Assembly (NCBI RefSeq): GCF_900114615.1
Contig: NZ_FOTS01000011.1
Span: 1-64,000 of the forward strand
Origin: Pelosinus propionicus DSM 13327
Lineage (GTDB): Bacteria; Bacillota; Negativicutes; DSM-13327
Length of the DNA: 64,000 bases
Reading direction: 5' to 3'
The first letter of the stretch is position 1; each line of letters starts with the position of its first letter. The notes beneath the pieces are model-generated. The model was not told the origin of the DNA. It ran no database searches and saw only the letters and a list, made by a program, of their open reading frames with translations. A program made the position numbers and the translations under genes. Positions 6,090 to 15,090 of this stretch are shown piece after piece.

Positions 6090-7322
6090 TTATTTAGGAA
6101 CTTCTTGAATGTGCAATTCAATCTTTAAAGGACCAGCTGTGTATATATCATTTTTGGCCGTTGCTGTAATCGTTACTTTACCGCTATACCGTTTTACTTT
6201 ATTGACCGCATCATAAAAATCTGCCCCATTGATAGCGCCCACTGTCCCCTGAATAGGATCTGGCAATATCCCTTTTTCTACTGCTGAAGCATTCACTTTC
6301 TGTAAAAAAGCCATGACACTTTCCTCTGGGTGCGCTGCTTTAGAACCGCCTTCGATAGTAGCCATGTAAATGGTCTCCTCCTGGGCATAAATCAAACGAT
6401 TGGGGAATATCCCAATTTGACCAACAACAGGCTCTCCATATACCGTGTTGCCTCCTGCAGAGATTCGGACAATCACGTCTTCTGGATGATTCACTAAGGC
6501 AGCAACAATTTTATCAAAATCTTCCTGGGCAATCCATAAGATTCCCAGATTTTTATTTTCAATACCTAATTTGTTAATAATCCCTTGATTTGTTGTATAA
6601 ATAGCTTCCCTTAATGCTCGTTCTGTATCCGCTTTACTTTCACCACCGGGAAGGGTAAAGGTAGATAGAATTTCACCTGCGCGATAGATAATAGAACCTT
6701 CCCGAACAACCTGGATGCCTTCTCCTAGCTTGGTTGTTAATTGATTTAAGCGATCCACATCCTGTTCTAAGGTGAATTTAGATTGATTTAGTGATTGGAC
6801 ACGCAGATCCAGCTGATTTTTGGTCTCCTGCAAGGTCGTTAAAGCTTGCTTGGAAGTTTCTAAATCTCCTTTTGCTTGCTCTAATTCTAAGGCAGTGCGG
6901 TCACGCTGGGAAATTACCTCTGTTAGTTCACTGCTAATGGCTCGCAAACGCTCTGCTGTATCTTTTACTTTCAGCGACAAAGCAGCATATTCCGCATTCT
7001 TAGATTCAAGAGCAATACGGCTAGTATCCAATTCGACATTTTTACTGGCTACCTCCTGGGATAACGTAGACAGTTTTTGTGCTAAGGCTTCCATGCCAAA
7101 AAGAGCGGTACGCACATCCTTAGATACTAATGATAATACACCAATGGTAGACCCAGTAATCAGAATGCCAGTAATAATTGTAACAACAATAGAGGTGTGC
7201 TTGGGGCGCAGACCAAAAATACTCAATTTCTTCTTTCCAACTTTTGTACCCAATTTGTCACCAATATAGGCAATCGCTCCGCCTGTAATGGCTAAAACGG
7301 CAATGAGTGTAAAACCATACAT
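6090..7322 (-). CDS. DUF3084 family inner-membrane coiled-coil protein
   Basis: A 410-residue protein with two N-terminal membrane segments (about 4-20 and 44-66) separated by a basic loop GKKKLSIFGLRPKHTS, then a long coiled coil (about 75-205) and a C-terminal globular domain. The N-terminal pattern is that of DUF3084 proteins, whose function is not known to me. It is the last gene of the probable LPS operon, downstream of lptF/G with a palindromic repeat between them, suggesting an envelope role. RBS AGGAGG lies 10 nt before the ATG. Confidence 0.8.
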   Translation of the reverse strand: MYGFTLIAVLAITGGAIAYIGDKLGTKVGKKKLSIFGLRPKHTSIVVTIITGILITGSTIGVLSLVSKDVRTALFGMEALAQKLSTLSQEVASKNVELDTSRIALESKNAEYAALSLKVKDTAERLRAISSELTEVISQRDRTALELEQAKGDLETSKQALTTLQETKNQLDLRVQSLNQSKFTLEQDVDRLNQLTTKLGEGIQVVREGSIIYRAGEILSTFTLPGGESKADTERALREAIYTTNQGIINKLGIENKNLGILWIAQEDFDKIVAALVNHPEDVIVRISAGGNTVYGEPVVGQIGIFPNRLIYAQEETIYMATIEGGSKAAHPEESVMAFLQKVNASAVEKGILPDPIQGTVGAINGADFYDAVNKVKRYSGKVTITATAKNDIYTAGPLKIELHIQEVPK

Positions 7323-7377
7323 GATGTGTGTACCTCCTTTCTGAGAAAAACGATTTTAAAGCACGAAGGAATTTTTA

Positions 7378-7459
7378 AACCGCAGAGGCGCAGAGGGCGC
7401 TGAGGAGATTATAAATATACCTCACATCTTTTCTCAGTGATCTCTGTGCCTCTGCGGTT
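7378..7459. repeat. Dispersed CGCAGAGG-type inverted repeat, site 1
   Basis: Arms 7378-7406 and 7432-7459 form an imperfect inverted repeat built of 8-nt units (CGCAGAGG, CGCAGAGGG, CGCTGAGG). It occupies the gap between lptF/G and the DUF3084 gene. Seven similar sites occur elsewhere in the window. Confidence 0.8.
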
Positions 7460-7469
7460 CGTTACATCC

Positions 7470-8558
7470 TCACCGTGAGGCTTTGCGCACTAGAAGCGCA
7501 CCTGCAATGATACCAATGATGTTTGGTACCCAAGCAGCAAGAACCACAGGAAGGGCACCGCCTTGTCCCAATGCCGTGAAAACAGTCATAATTGCATAAT
7601 ATACAAAAATGATAATAATGCTAATTCCAAGACCGATGGAGGAACTAGAGCGATTAGGCTGCAGCCCTAATGGTGTGCCAATCAATGCAAAAACAAAGCT
7701 GGCTACGGGAATCGCTAATCGCTGCTGTAATTCCATCTCATATTTTTTGGCATTAACATATTCCCTTTGTAATATTTTTATATGCTGTTTTAATTCTTTA
7801 ATGGTCATTTCATCTGGTTTTTTCTGTTCCCTAGAAATAGCACTTGGTGCTTTTGCCATTGGCATGATCTGCTGTTCAAAGTGCATCGTACGCTCAAGAT
7901 TTCCTTCAGCCGTCAAATCATGAATAATCCCATTGATCATAGTCCAATGATTATCCTGCCATACAGCTTTTTCTGCATTTTCTACCCGCACTAAGGTGCC
8001 ATTCTCAAATTCTTGCATGGCTACCGCATACATCGTATTCGTCTCTTCTTCAAATTTACGAGCGTAGGTTAATCGTTCTAGCATGTCGCCTTTGACATCT
8101 TTAATGATGATATGTTCCTGAGATTTAGGAGCTGTATTTCTTTGGATTTCATAACGGACTACATAATTATAAGCTGAATTGGACTGAGGAACTACCATTT
8201 CAGAGAAAAAGACAGCAAAGATGCTAACAAAAAAGGCAATTACGAACACAGGGGCAGATAACCGATAGAAGCTAATCCCCCCAGAACGCATCGCAGTAAT
8301 TTCACTAGAACCAGATAATCGGCCAAAAGCTAACAATGCTGCAAGCAGCATCGACATAGGAAAAGTTAAAACGACAATTGGCGGCAAGCTATAAATGAAT
8401 AACTTGACTACAGAACTTAAAGAAGCACCATATTGAGTTACATATTGGGCAATTTTCATTAAAGTACTTGTACCAATAAAAACACTTGAAAAAGAAGCAA
8501 TACCAAATATAAACGGACCTAGTAGTTCTTTGACTATATATTTATCAAGTATACGCAT
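7470..8558 (-). CDS. LPS export permease, LptF/LptG family
   Basis: A 362-residue membrane protein with the LptF/G (YjgP/YjgQ) layout: N-terminal MRILDKYIVKELLGPF, three membrane segments in the first 130 residues, a periplasmic domain (about 130-275), then three C-terminal segments. In the Lpt system two such permeases with LptB2 extract LPS from the inner membrane. Only one gene is present here, so it may act as a homodimer or pair with a copy elsewhere. It lies 13 nt downstream of lptB, as expected for a functional pair. Confidence 0.9.
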   Translation of the reverse strand: MRILDKYIVKELLGPFIFGIASFSSVFIGTSTLMKIAQYVTQYGASLSSVVKLFIYSLPPIVVLTFPMSMLLAALLAFGRLSGSSEITAMRSGGISFYRLSAPVFVIAFFVSIFAVFFSEMVVPQSNSAYNYVVRYEIQRNTAPKSQEHIIIKDVKGDMLERLTYARKFEEETNTMYAVAMQEFENGTLVRVENAEKAVWQDNHWTMINGIIHDLTAEGNLERTMHFEQQIMPMAKAPSAISREQKKPDEMTIKELKQHIKILQREYVNAKKYEMELQQRLAIPVASFVFALIGTPLGLQPNRSSSSIGLGISIIIIFVYYAIMTVFTALGQGGALPVVLAAWVPNIIGIIAGALLVRKASR

Positions 8559-8571
8559 ACAATTCTCCCTA

Positions 8572-9294
8572 CTATTTTAAGCTGAAATTCTCTCCAAGGT
8601 AGAATTTCTTAGCGATTTCACTATTTGCTATGGTTATAGCATCACCATGAATCAAAATCTGCCCCTCGTTCAAAATATATGCACGATCTACAATGCTTAA
8701 TGTCTCCCGCACATTGTGATCTGTAATAAGCACACCAATTCCTCGTTGTTTTAGGTAGCTAATAATCTGCTGAATATCAGCTACAGCAATAGGATCAACT
8801 CCAGCAAAAGGTTCATCCAGCAAGATGAAGGCCGGATCCGTAGTTAAGCAGCGAGCAATCTCCACGCGGCGACGCTCTCCTCCAGAGAGCTGGGAACCTT
8901 TTCGTTTTGCAACATGATTGATATTAAATTCATCTAGTAGACTTTCTGCCTTTTCCTTACGCTGAGAAGCATTCAGTCTAGTAGTTTCTAGAATTGCCAT
9001 AATATTATCTTCTACTGTAAGTTTGCGAAATACAGATGCCTCTTGAGGAAGATATCCGACTCCAAAGCTGGAACGTCGGTACATGGGCATATCAGTTACA
9101 TCTTGGTCATTAATGACAATCATACCATCATTAGGGCGTTCTAGACCAACAATCATATAAAATGTAGTGGTTTTACCGGCACCATTTGGTCCCAATAAAC
9201 CAACAACCTCGCCCTGATTGACTCTAAGACTAACACCATCTACTACGTTGCGATCTTTATAGGTTTTTACTAAGTTAAATGTTTCAATATACAT
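8572..9294 (-). CDS. lptB: LPS export ABC ATPase LptB
   Basis: A 240-residue ATPase with Walker [10 protein letters not shown] (residues 35-43), signature [13 protein letters not shown], and Walker [16 protein letters not shown], all typical of LptB. It powers transfer of LPS from the inner membrane to the LptC/LptA bridge. Length agrees with the family (about 240). RBS AAGGAG precedes the ATG. Neighbours are lptA upstream, across a 190-bp repeat-bearing gap, and lptF/G downstream. Confidence 0.95.
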   Translation of the reverse strand: MYIETFNLVKTYKDRNVVDGVSLRVNQGEVVGLLGPNGAGKTTTFYMIVGLERPNDGMIVINDQDVTDMPMYRRSSFGVGYLPQEASVFRKLTVEDNIMAILETTRLNASQRKEKAESLLDEFNINHVAKRKGSQLSGGERRRVEIARCLTTDPAFILLDEPFAGVDPIAVADIQQIISYLKQRGIGVLITDHNVRETLSIVDRAYILNEGQILIHGDAITIANSEIAKKFYLGENFSLK

Positions 9295-9333
9295 ATGAAA
9301 ACTCCTTGCTATAAGGATTAAATACTATTTGGG

Positions 9334-9466
9334 AACCGCAGAGGCGCAGAGTACACAGAAAAAAAGATAAATTAATCACTTTGAACCACAAAGACGCAAA
9401 GGAGAGTATTTATACTCTTCTGATCTACCCTCTGTGTTTTTTGCGGATCTCTGCGTCCTCTGCGTT
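9334..9466. repeat. Dispersed CGCAGAGG-type inverted repeat, site 2 (nested)
   Basis: Left arm 9334-9360 (AACCGCAGAGGCGCAGAG and following), a central CCACAAAGACGCAAAGG unit (9385-9401), and a right arm 9427-9466 complementary to the left. It fills most of the gap between lptA and lptB. It looks like one repeat copy inserted within another. Confidence 0.75.
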
Positions 9467-9484
9467 ACATTCTCCTACTACTTT

Positions 9485-10198
9485 CTACTGCGGAGTTATG
9501 ACTAATTTGCTACGGCCTTGGACATCTATGACTTTATTGTCCAGATATAGGGTCAAGGTGTTTCCAGTTAGTACATTACCATCTTGAACTGCTCTGGCAT
9601 TACCAGTTAAAACGGTTTTGCCCTGTTGCTCTTTACTGCCATAATATACAGCCTGATCTGCTACTGCATCTAGTTTGCGAGTGTCACTAACAATGTGTAC
9701 ATCACCCTGGGCGACGGCACGATCTTCACTAAAGAAAGATTCAATTTGATTGGCTGTCAAGATCGTATCTTCTGTTTTCAAACGTGCCCAACCCGTCACA
9801 ATAGCATACTGCTTGTCAGCATAATAATCAATTTTAGGACCATCCAATCGACTGCTCCCTTTGGTCAATATGGGGTTACCAATGGCAACGATGTGATTAT
9901 TATCATAGGAATTCACTTCTTCTGCCAACAAGGTGGCATCTTCTTGCACAACCTGGACACCACCGTATATATGAGCTTCTTTTGTTTTGCTGTTATATTC
10001 TGCATTCGTACCCGTCATTACAGCATTTTCCTGTACCATGCGAACATTTCCCTGGGCTACCATAACGCCTTTTACGGAATCATATTCGATCGTATCTGCC
10101 GCCAGTTCTACTGGTTTATTGGAAGCCGCATATCCGTATGAAATTACGCTAAGGGAGAGTATAAACCCGAGAGTTATATGCACTATTTTAGACTTCAT
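9485..10198 (-). CDS. lptA: LptA/OstA-like periplasmic LPS transport protein
   Basis: A 237-residue protein with signal peptide (to about residue 25, SYGYAA) and repeated OstA-type strands such as LAADTIEYDSVKGVMVAQGNV, seen several times along the sequence. LptA-type proteins form the periplasmic beta-jellyroll bridge carrying LPS. It is somewhat longer than E. coli LptA (185), suggesting extra strands. The start ATG overlaps the lptC stop by 4 nt, so the two are translationally coupled. Confidence 0.85.
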   Translation of the reverse strand: MKSKIVHITLGFILSLSVISYGYAASNKPVELAADTIEYDSVKGVMVAQGNVRMVQENAVMTGTNAEYNSKTKEAHIYGGVQVVQEDATLLAEEVNSYDNNHIVAIGNPILTKGSSRLDGPKIDYYADKQYAIVTGWARLKTEDTILTANQIESFFSEDRAVAQGDVHIVSDTRKLDAVADQAVYYGSKEQQGKTVLTGNARAVQDGNVLTGNTLTLYLDNKVIDVQGRSKLVITPQ

Positions 10199-10746
10199 CT
10201 AGCCACTCCTCCTTTTACTACCTTAGCATTGCCAAATACTTTTATTTTCTCCATATTGGAATCACTTTCTATTTTATCCCCAGTAAGCACTGCATCATCT
10301 TTTGTAAGAACAACATTGCCAGAACCATATATTTTTTGTTCTGAACTCGACCAACGAGCTTCAGTAGCTGTAAAAGTTGTGCCGTCACTTGCTGTCGCCT
10401 GGACTTTCACAGACATGATGATCTCTTTTGTCTGGCTATTCATAAACGCCTCTGGTGCTGTGATCTCGATTTTACCACCTTTTTCCTGATAAAAGGTTCC
10501 TACCAGATTTTTTAATTGCACATTTTTTGTATCCACATCAATTTCAATAAACTCAGCCTTTAATTCCCATAAAGGTTTTCCATCCTTTTGTTCCATGATG
10601 GAATTTCCCACATAGGCCAACTTTGAGGTTTGTTGATCCTTTGGTTGCACTGGAGGAGTTTGAGCAAGCGGTTCATCTTTTAAAAAGTAATATAAGCCAC
10701 TTACTATTATTATACAGGCAAGAATTATTCCTGCTTTCTTTTTCAT
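10195..10746 (-). CDS. lptC: LPS export protein LptC
   Basis: A 183-residue protein with an N-terminal membrane anchor (about 5-20) followed by an LptC/OstA jellyroll (KDAVLTGDKIESDSNMEKI is typical). It links the LptBFG complex to LptA. It overlaps both neighbours by 4 nt (lpxL stop and lptA start), as expected inside one operon. Confidence 0.85.
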   Translation of the reverse strand: MKKKAGIILACIIIVSGLYYFLKDEPLAQTPPVQPKDQQTSKLAYVGNSIMEQKDGKPLWELKAEFIEIDVDTKNVQLKNLVGTFYQEKGGKIEITAPEAFMNSQTKEIIMSVKVQATASDGTTFTATEARWSSSEQKIYGSGNVVLTKDDAVLTGDKIESDSNMEKIKVFGNAKVVKGGVAR

Positions 10747-11675
10747 GCCTGCTTACCTATCCTTTCGGAAGACATATTTTGTTTATACTCCACATCTGTC
10801 TCAGAATATGCTGTATTCCAGCGTCTTTGAAACCATAGCCATTCATCAGGATATTCTCGAATGGTATTTTCAATAATGTTCGTCATCTTGACTGTAATTT
10901 TATAGTTATCTTCTTCTTCATTACCTGTATCTTCATAATAAAATGGTTTATGAATGATAATTCGATGTCCGCCTTCGGGTTTACGAACCATAAAAACCGG
11001 TACAACGGGAGCCTTAAATTTTTTGGCAAATACTGTTGGTCCGGTTGGAGTAGAAGACATTTTACCTAGAAATTCAATGAATAAACCTGTAGTGCCTGCA
11101 TCCTGGTCCGCTAAAAACCCAAGAATCTTACCTTTTTTTAATGCTCTTGCCGCACTGACTAATTCTGTAGTACCTCGGGCAAAAATTTCAATCCCTGCCA
11201 TTTCACGGTATTCATTTAAAATCCTGGTATGCTGATCATTGGGCTGACGCTTAATCACAGCAGCCAGTGGAAATCCATCCATTGCCAAAGAGGCTCCCAG
11301 CCATTCCCAATTCCCTACATGAGCGGTAAGCAGCACCACACCTCGCCCTTGCTCAACTGCTTCAGTAAGAAAATGACGATTTTCTATCGTAATATATTGA
11401 TGCAACCTTTCTAACGTGAGAGCAGGCATATACAGCATCTCTACAAAAGTTTGTCCCAATTTCATAAACAAACTGTCAATATGCTTTTCTGCCGTTTCTA
11501 ACGAAATTCCCAGCGACTCTTGTATCTGCAGTAAGGCTCGTCGCCTCTGTCGTGCAGCAATACGATAATATAGTTTCCCCAGAATCTTCCCTAGCCATAA
11601 AACACCTTTATACGGTAATAAACAGATAAAAGAACTTAATATCTTTAGTAAATAGTACTGCCAAGCATTAGACAT
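10743..11675 (-). CDS. Lipid A acyltransferase, LpxL/HtrB family, copy 1
   Basis: A 310-residue protein starting at ATG 11675, which has a full ribosome-binding site (GAAAGGAGGTCGCCA); an 11-residue extension to 11708 lacks one and is rejected. It has an N-terminal hydrophobic segment, the acyltransferase motif VLLTAHVGNWEW (H-x4-[D/E], written HVGNWE here), GFLADQDAG, and IREYPDEWLWFQRRW near the end. These enzymes add secondary acyl chains to Kdo-lipid IVA. A second family member is at 27246-28115; which position each acylates cannot be told from sequence. Confidence 0.9.
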   Translation of the reverse strand: MSNAWQYYLLKILSSFICLLPYKGVLWLGKILGKLYYRIAARQRRRALLQIQESLGISLETAEKHIDSLFMKLGQTFVEMLYMPALTLERLHQYITIENRHFLTEAVEQGRGVVLLTAHVGNWEWLGASLAMDGFPLAAVIKRQPNDQHTRILNEYREMAGIEIFARGTTELVSAARALKKGKILGFLADQDAGTTGLFIEFLGKMSSTPTGPTVFAKKFKAPVVPVFMVRKPEGGHRIIIHKPFYYEDTGNEEEDNYKITVKMTNIIENTIREYPDEWLWFQRRWNTAYSETDVEYKQNMSSERIGKQA

Positions 11676-11700
11676 TGGCGACCTCCTTTCTGTAGGGGAT

Positions 11701-11740
11701 GAACACACCCCGCCTACGCCCCTTCAAAAGAAGGGAATTA
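11701..11740. repeat. GC-rich palindromic repeat, copy B
   Basis: Carries ACACACCCCGCC followed by a CCCTTC-AAAA-GAAGGG hairpin, matching the layout at 2231-2270. It fills the space between the kdsC stop and the leader of lpxL. Confidence 0.6.
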
Positions 11741-12286
11741 TTATTGTCTGCTTTCGATGTTGCCGCCTTGTAGGTAGGAATTGATGATATCGTTCCATTT
11801 CCCTTGGGTTTTTAGAATAAACTCAACCACTTCTCGCACGGCCCCTTGACCGCCCTGTTTAGTGGTTATGAAGTGGGCATGCTGCTTCACTTCCGGTACA
11901 GCATTGGCTACCGCGCAGGCCAATCCAACTTGACTCATAATTGACAAATCCAGCAAATCATCTCCCACATAAGCCACTTCATCCGAACACAAGCTGTATT
12001 TGTTTAGCAGAACAGAAAGCGTTTCTAACTTATCTCTAGCCCCCTGATGTACATCCATAATCTTTAGTTCAATGCTGCGTAAATGAACAATTTGGCTTTC
12101 GCGTCCCGTGATGATAGCCGTTTTCATGCCTGCTTGATGTGCAAGTGCAATGCCCAATCCATCATGAGAGTGAAAATTCTTCAGCAATTCTCCGGTAGTG
12201 CCAAAAATAATATGACCATCTGTCAATACGCCATCTACATCTAATACCAGAAGCTTAATATTTTTAACACAAGCTTCTATACCCAT
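11741..12286 (-). CDS. kdsC: Kdo-8-phosphate phosphatase KdsC
   Basis: A 181-residue HAD-family phosphatase with motif I LLVLDVDGVLTDGHI (catalytic Asp pair) and late KQGGQGAVREVVEFIL, a C-terminal signature of KdsC. It releases phosphate from Kdo-8-P in Kdo synthesis. The start ATG shares one base with the kdsD stop (TAATG), so the two are coupled; a ribosome-binding AAGGAG lies within the end of kdsD. Confidence 0.95.
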   Translation of the reverse strand: MGIEACVKNIKLLVLDVDGVLTDGHIIFGTTGELLKNFHSHDGLGIALAHQAGMKTAIITGRESQIVHLRSIELKIMDVHQGARDKLETLSVLLNKYSLCSDEVAYVGDDLLDLSIMSQVGLACAVANAVPEVKQHAHFITTKQGGQGAVREVVEFILKTQGKWNDIINSYLQGGNIESRQ

Positions 12287-13254
12287 TATACCACTCCTTG
12301 ACGTAATAAGTCAGTAAGGTGAATAATACCAATCGTTTTATTATTCACATCCACCACCGGGAGTACCGTAATGGGACGCGGATGATTCTTTTCCATGACG
12401 GAAAGAGCTTGAGCTGCTAACTTATTAGCAGTAATGGTGCGAGGATTTTTAGTCATGATACTATCTACCTTCTTATCTAAGAATTCATGACCATGCTCCA
12501 ATCCTCTGCGTATATCGCCATCGGTAATAATACCCACTAAATGACCGTCTTGATCTACAACATTTGTCGCACCAAGCCCTTTACCAGTAATAACAAATAA
12601 TGCTTCTTTCACAGTATTATCCAACGTAACCACCGGATTTTCTTCTCCTGCATGCATTACATTTTCCACTGTTAAGAGTAATTTACGGCCTAATGATCCC
12701 CCTGGATGAAATACTGCAAAGTCTTCTGGAGTAAATTTACGTTCCGATAATAAAGCGATGGCTAAGGCATCCCCCATAGCCAATGTTGCAATCGCACTAG
12801 CTGTTGGTGCCAGCCCTAGAGGGCATGCTTCTTTTTCTACAGCGGTATCTAAGAATATATCTGCATTTTTCCCCATTGTAGATTCTTCGCAGCCGCACAT
12901 AGCAATGATTCTGGCACCGATTCGCTTAATGGCAGGAAAGATGCTGACGACTTCTGCGGTTTCACCACTATTGGACAACGCTAGTACGATATCATTAGCT
13001 GTGACCATCCCTAAATCTCCATGGATGCCTTCTGCAGGATGAAGAAAATAAGCAGGAGTCCCAGTACTGGCAAATGTTGCAGCAATCTTTCTACCAATAT
13101 GACCTGATTTCCCCATCCCAGTAATAATCACTCTTCCCGAGCATTCTAAAATCATTGTCACCGCTGCCGTAAATTGACCATTAATTCGAGGAATTAAGCT
13201 CTCAATGGCTGCAGCTTCAATTGCCAATACTTCTTTTGCCTGTTCAATAATCAT
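12286..13254 (-). CDS. kdsD: Arabinose-5-phosphate isomerase KdsD
   Basis: A 322-residue protein: SIS domain (about 30-170, with VIITGMGKSGHIGRKIAATF) and two CBS motifs (about 200-320). It converts ribulose-5-P to arabinose-5-P, the first committed Kdo step. Full length and domain order match KdsD/KpsF. Its place between kdsA and kdsC supports the Kdo role over the related gut operon isomerase. Confidence 0.95.
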   Translation of the reverse strand: MIIEQAKEVLAIEAAAIESLIPRINGQFTAAVTMILECSGRVIITGMGKSGHIGRKIAATFASTGTPAYFLHPAEGIHGDLGMVTANDIVLALSNSGETAEVVSIFPAIKRIGARIIAMCGCEESTMGKNADIFLDTAVEKEACPLGLAPTASAIATLAMGDALAIALLSERKFTPEDFAVFHPGGSLGRKLLLTVENVMHAGEENPVVTLDNTVKEALFVITGKGLGATNVVDQDGHLVGIITDGDIRRGLEHGHEFLDKKVDSIMTKNPRTITANKLAAQALSVMEKNHPRPITVLPVVDVNNKTIGIIHLTDLLRQGVV

Positions 13255-13284
13255 AGTAATTACCTCCTTGAAATTTTAAAAATT

Positions 13285-13363
13285 GAAACACAAAGAGCAC
13301 AAAGTTAGCCATCCTCTTGTGCTATCTTGCACTGCGACAGCGTCTTAGTGTCCTTTGTGTTTC
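13285..13363. repeat. Dispersed CACAAAG-type inverted repeat, site 3
   Basis: Arms GAAACACAAAGAGCACAAAG (13285-13304) and its imperfect complement (13341-13363) flank a 36-nt loop in the kdsA-kdsD gap. Confidence 0.75.
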
Positions 13364-13386
13364 TAGATTCTTTGTTGTTTTTTCTA

Positions 13387-14211
13387 TTATTTGTGCTTCC
13401 TAACTACATGATCAAGAGCTTGGACATCTTTCAATAATTCTTCTAATTGCTCAATATATAACATGTTAGGCCCATCAGACAGAGCTTCAGCAGGATTATC
13501 ATGAACTTCCATGAATAAGGCATCAACTCCTACTGCTACAGCTGCTCGAGTCAAATAAGGCACAAATTCTCGCTGTCCACTGGAAGTCGTTCCTGCTCCT
13601 CCCGGCAATTGTACACTATGAGTCGCATCAAAAACAATCGGATAGCCAAAAGATCTCATAATGGGTAAGGAACGCATATCGGCAACTAGATTATTGTAGC
13701 CGAAACTTGCACCTCGCTCTGTAAGAAGAATATTTTCATTGCCTGCCTCACGAATTTTGGCAACAACATTTTTCATATCATTTGGTGCTAAGAATTGTCC
13801 TTTTTTCACATTAATGACTTTGCCAGTCTTTGCTGCATCGTTTAGTAAATCGGTCTGACGGCATAAAAAAGCCGGAATTTGTAAGATATCTAATACTTCG
13901 GCTGCCGGACTTACTTGCTCACTGGAATGAATATCACTTACGACAGGAACATCTAACTCTTTTTTAATGTGGCTAAGCATAGCTAAACCTTCTGTAAGGC
14001 CTGGCCCTCGAAAAGAGGAATAAGAGGAACGGTTGGCTTTATCAAAGGATGCTTTAAAGATATATGGTATTCCCAGTCTAGTGGTAATTTCTTTGATTGC
14101 CTTACCAATTTTTAACGTACGGTCCAATCCTTCAATCACACAAGGACCAGCAATCAAAACAATAGGATTTTTTGCTCCTACTGTTATAGAACCAATATTA
14201 ACTGTATTCAT
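13387..14211 (-). CDS. kdsA: Kdo-8-phosphate synthase KdsA
   Basis: A 274-residue TIM-barrel aldolase with [10 protein letters not shown] near the N-terminus, [12 protein letters not shown], and [19 protein letters not shown], all standard for KdsA. It condenses PEP with arabinose-5-P. RBS GCAGGAGG precedes the ATG. The family contains metal-dependent and metal-independent classes, distinguished by Cys or Asn at one early position. The Cys in GPCV is invariant in both, so I do not assign a class. Confidence 0.95.
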   Translation of the reverse strand: MNTVNIGSITVGAKNPIVLIAGPCVIEGLDRTLKIGKAIKEITTRLGIPYIFKASFDKANRSSYSSFRGPGLTEGLAMLSHIKKELDVPVVSDIHSSEQVSPAAEVLDILQIPAFLCRQTDLLNDAAKTGKVINVKKGQFLAPNDMKNVVAKIREAGNENILLTERGASFGYNNLVADMRSLPIMRSFGYPIVFDATHSVQLPGGAGTTSSGQREFVPYLTRAAVAVGVDALFMEVHDNPAEALSDGPNMLYIEQLEELLKDVQALDHVVRKHK

Positions 14212-14353
14212 AGAAAAACCTCCTGCTTAATGTTAGTTAGCATATTTCAAATATATAAACCAGAAAAAGATTGACGATGCTTCAAATAAAATATTAAACC
14301 ATACCTTCACAGCCCAGCACTTTTTCTCCTAAGTTAGATTTTCCCCTATGATC

Positions 14354-15076
14354 CTAATTCTTCAGCATCAAATTTACTTTTTCTAGATCTTCTATGGTAT
14401 CTACGCCAATGGACTTGAAATTGGTTTCAATTACTTTTATGCGATAGCCATGCTCTAAGGCGCGTAATTGTTCTAATGATTCCGTCTTTTCCAAAGGAGT
14501 AGGAGCCAACTTGGCATATTTCAGCAAGAAATCTCGCCGATATGCATAAATTCCAATATGCTTAAAAACTGGCAAGCCAATCTCCACACGAGGATAAGGG
14601 ATCAGTGAACGAGAGAAATATAGGGCATAACCTTGTAAATCCGTTATTACTTTTACGGCGCTGGGAACCTGGTACTCACTTTTATCCATTTTCGTCATTA
14701 ACGTAGCCATGTTTAGATCCGGCTGATTATCAAAAGCACTAGCCAATTGATCAATCACCTCTGGCTCGATCATAGGCTCGTCCCCTTGGACATTTATAAT
14801 TAAATCCACATCGGGGCATTGCTCTGCCACCTCCGCCAGCCGATCAGTACCTGTAGGATGATCGGCAGATGTTAATAGAACTTCACCGCCAAATGCTTTA
14901 ACCGCTTCCAATACTAGAGGATGATCCGTTGCCACAATTACACGCTGGGGCGTTTTGGCCAAGGAAGCCCTTTCATACACATGTTGGATCATTGGCTTGC
15001 CAGCTATATCAGCTAAAGGCTTACCCGGAAGCCGAGTAGACGAATATCGTGCTGGAATGACACATACTACATTCAT
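14354..15076 (-). CDS. kdsB: CMP-Kdo synthetase KdsB
   Basis: A 240-residue cytidylyltransferase with VIPARYSSTRLPGKPLADI, the nucleotide-binding motif of the family, plus NVQGDEPMIEPEVID and YAYRRDFLL. It activates Kdo as CMP-Kdo for WaaA. RBS AAAGGAGG precedes the ATG at 15076. It lies between lpxK and kdsA; the 142-bp gap to kdsA shows no repeat or terminator. Confidence 0.95.
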   Translation of the reverse strand: MNVVCVIPARYSSTRLPGKPLADIAGKPMIQHVYERASLAKTPQRVIVATDHPLVLEAVKAFGGEVLLTSADHPTGTDRLAEVAEQCPDVDLIINVQGDEPMIEPEVIDQLASAFDNQPDLNMATLMTKMDKSEYQVPSAVKVITDLQGYALYFSRSLIPYPRVEIGLPVFKHIGIYAYRRDFLLKYAKLAPTPLEKTESLEQLRALEHGYRIKVIETNFKSIGVDTIEDLEKVNLMLKN

Positions 15077-15090
15077 ATAGAAAACCTCCT

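Noticed and set aside
6820-7269. A 149-residue plus-strand frame inside the DUF3084 gene
   Set aside because: Antisense shadow of the coiled-coil region; no start signals.
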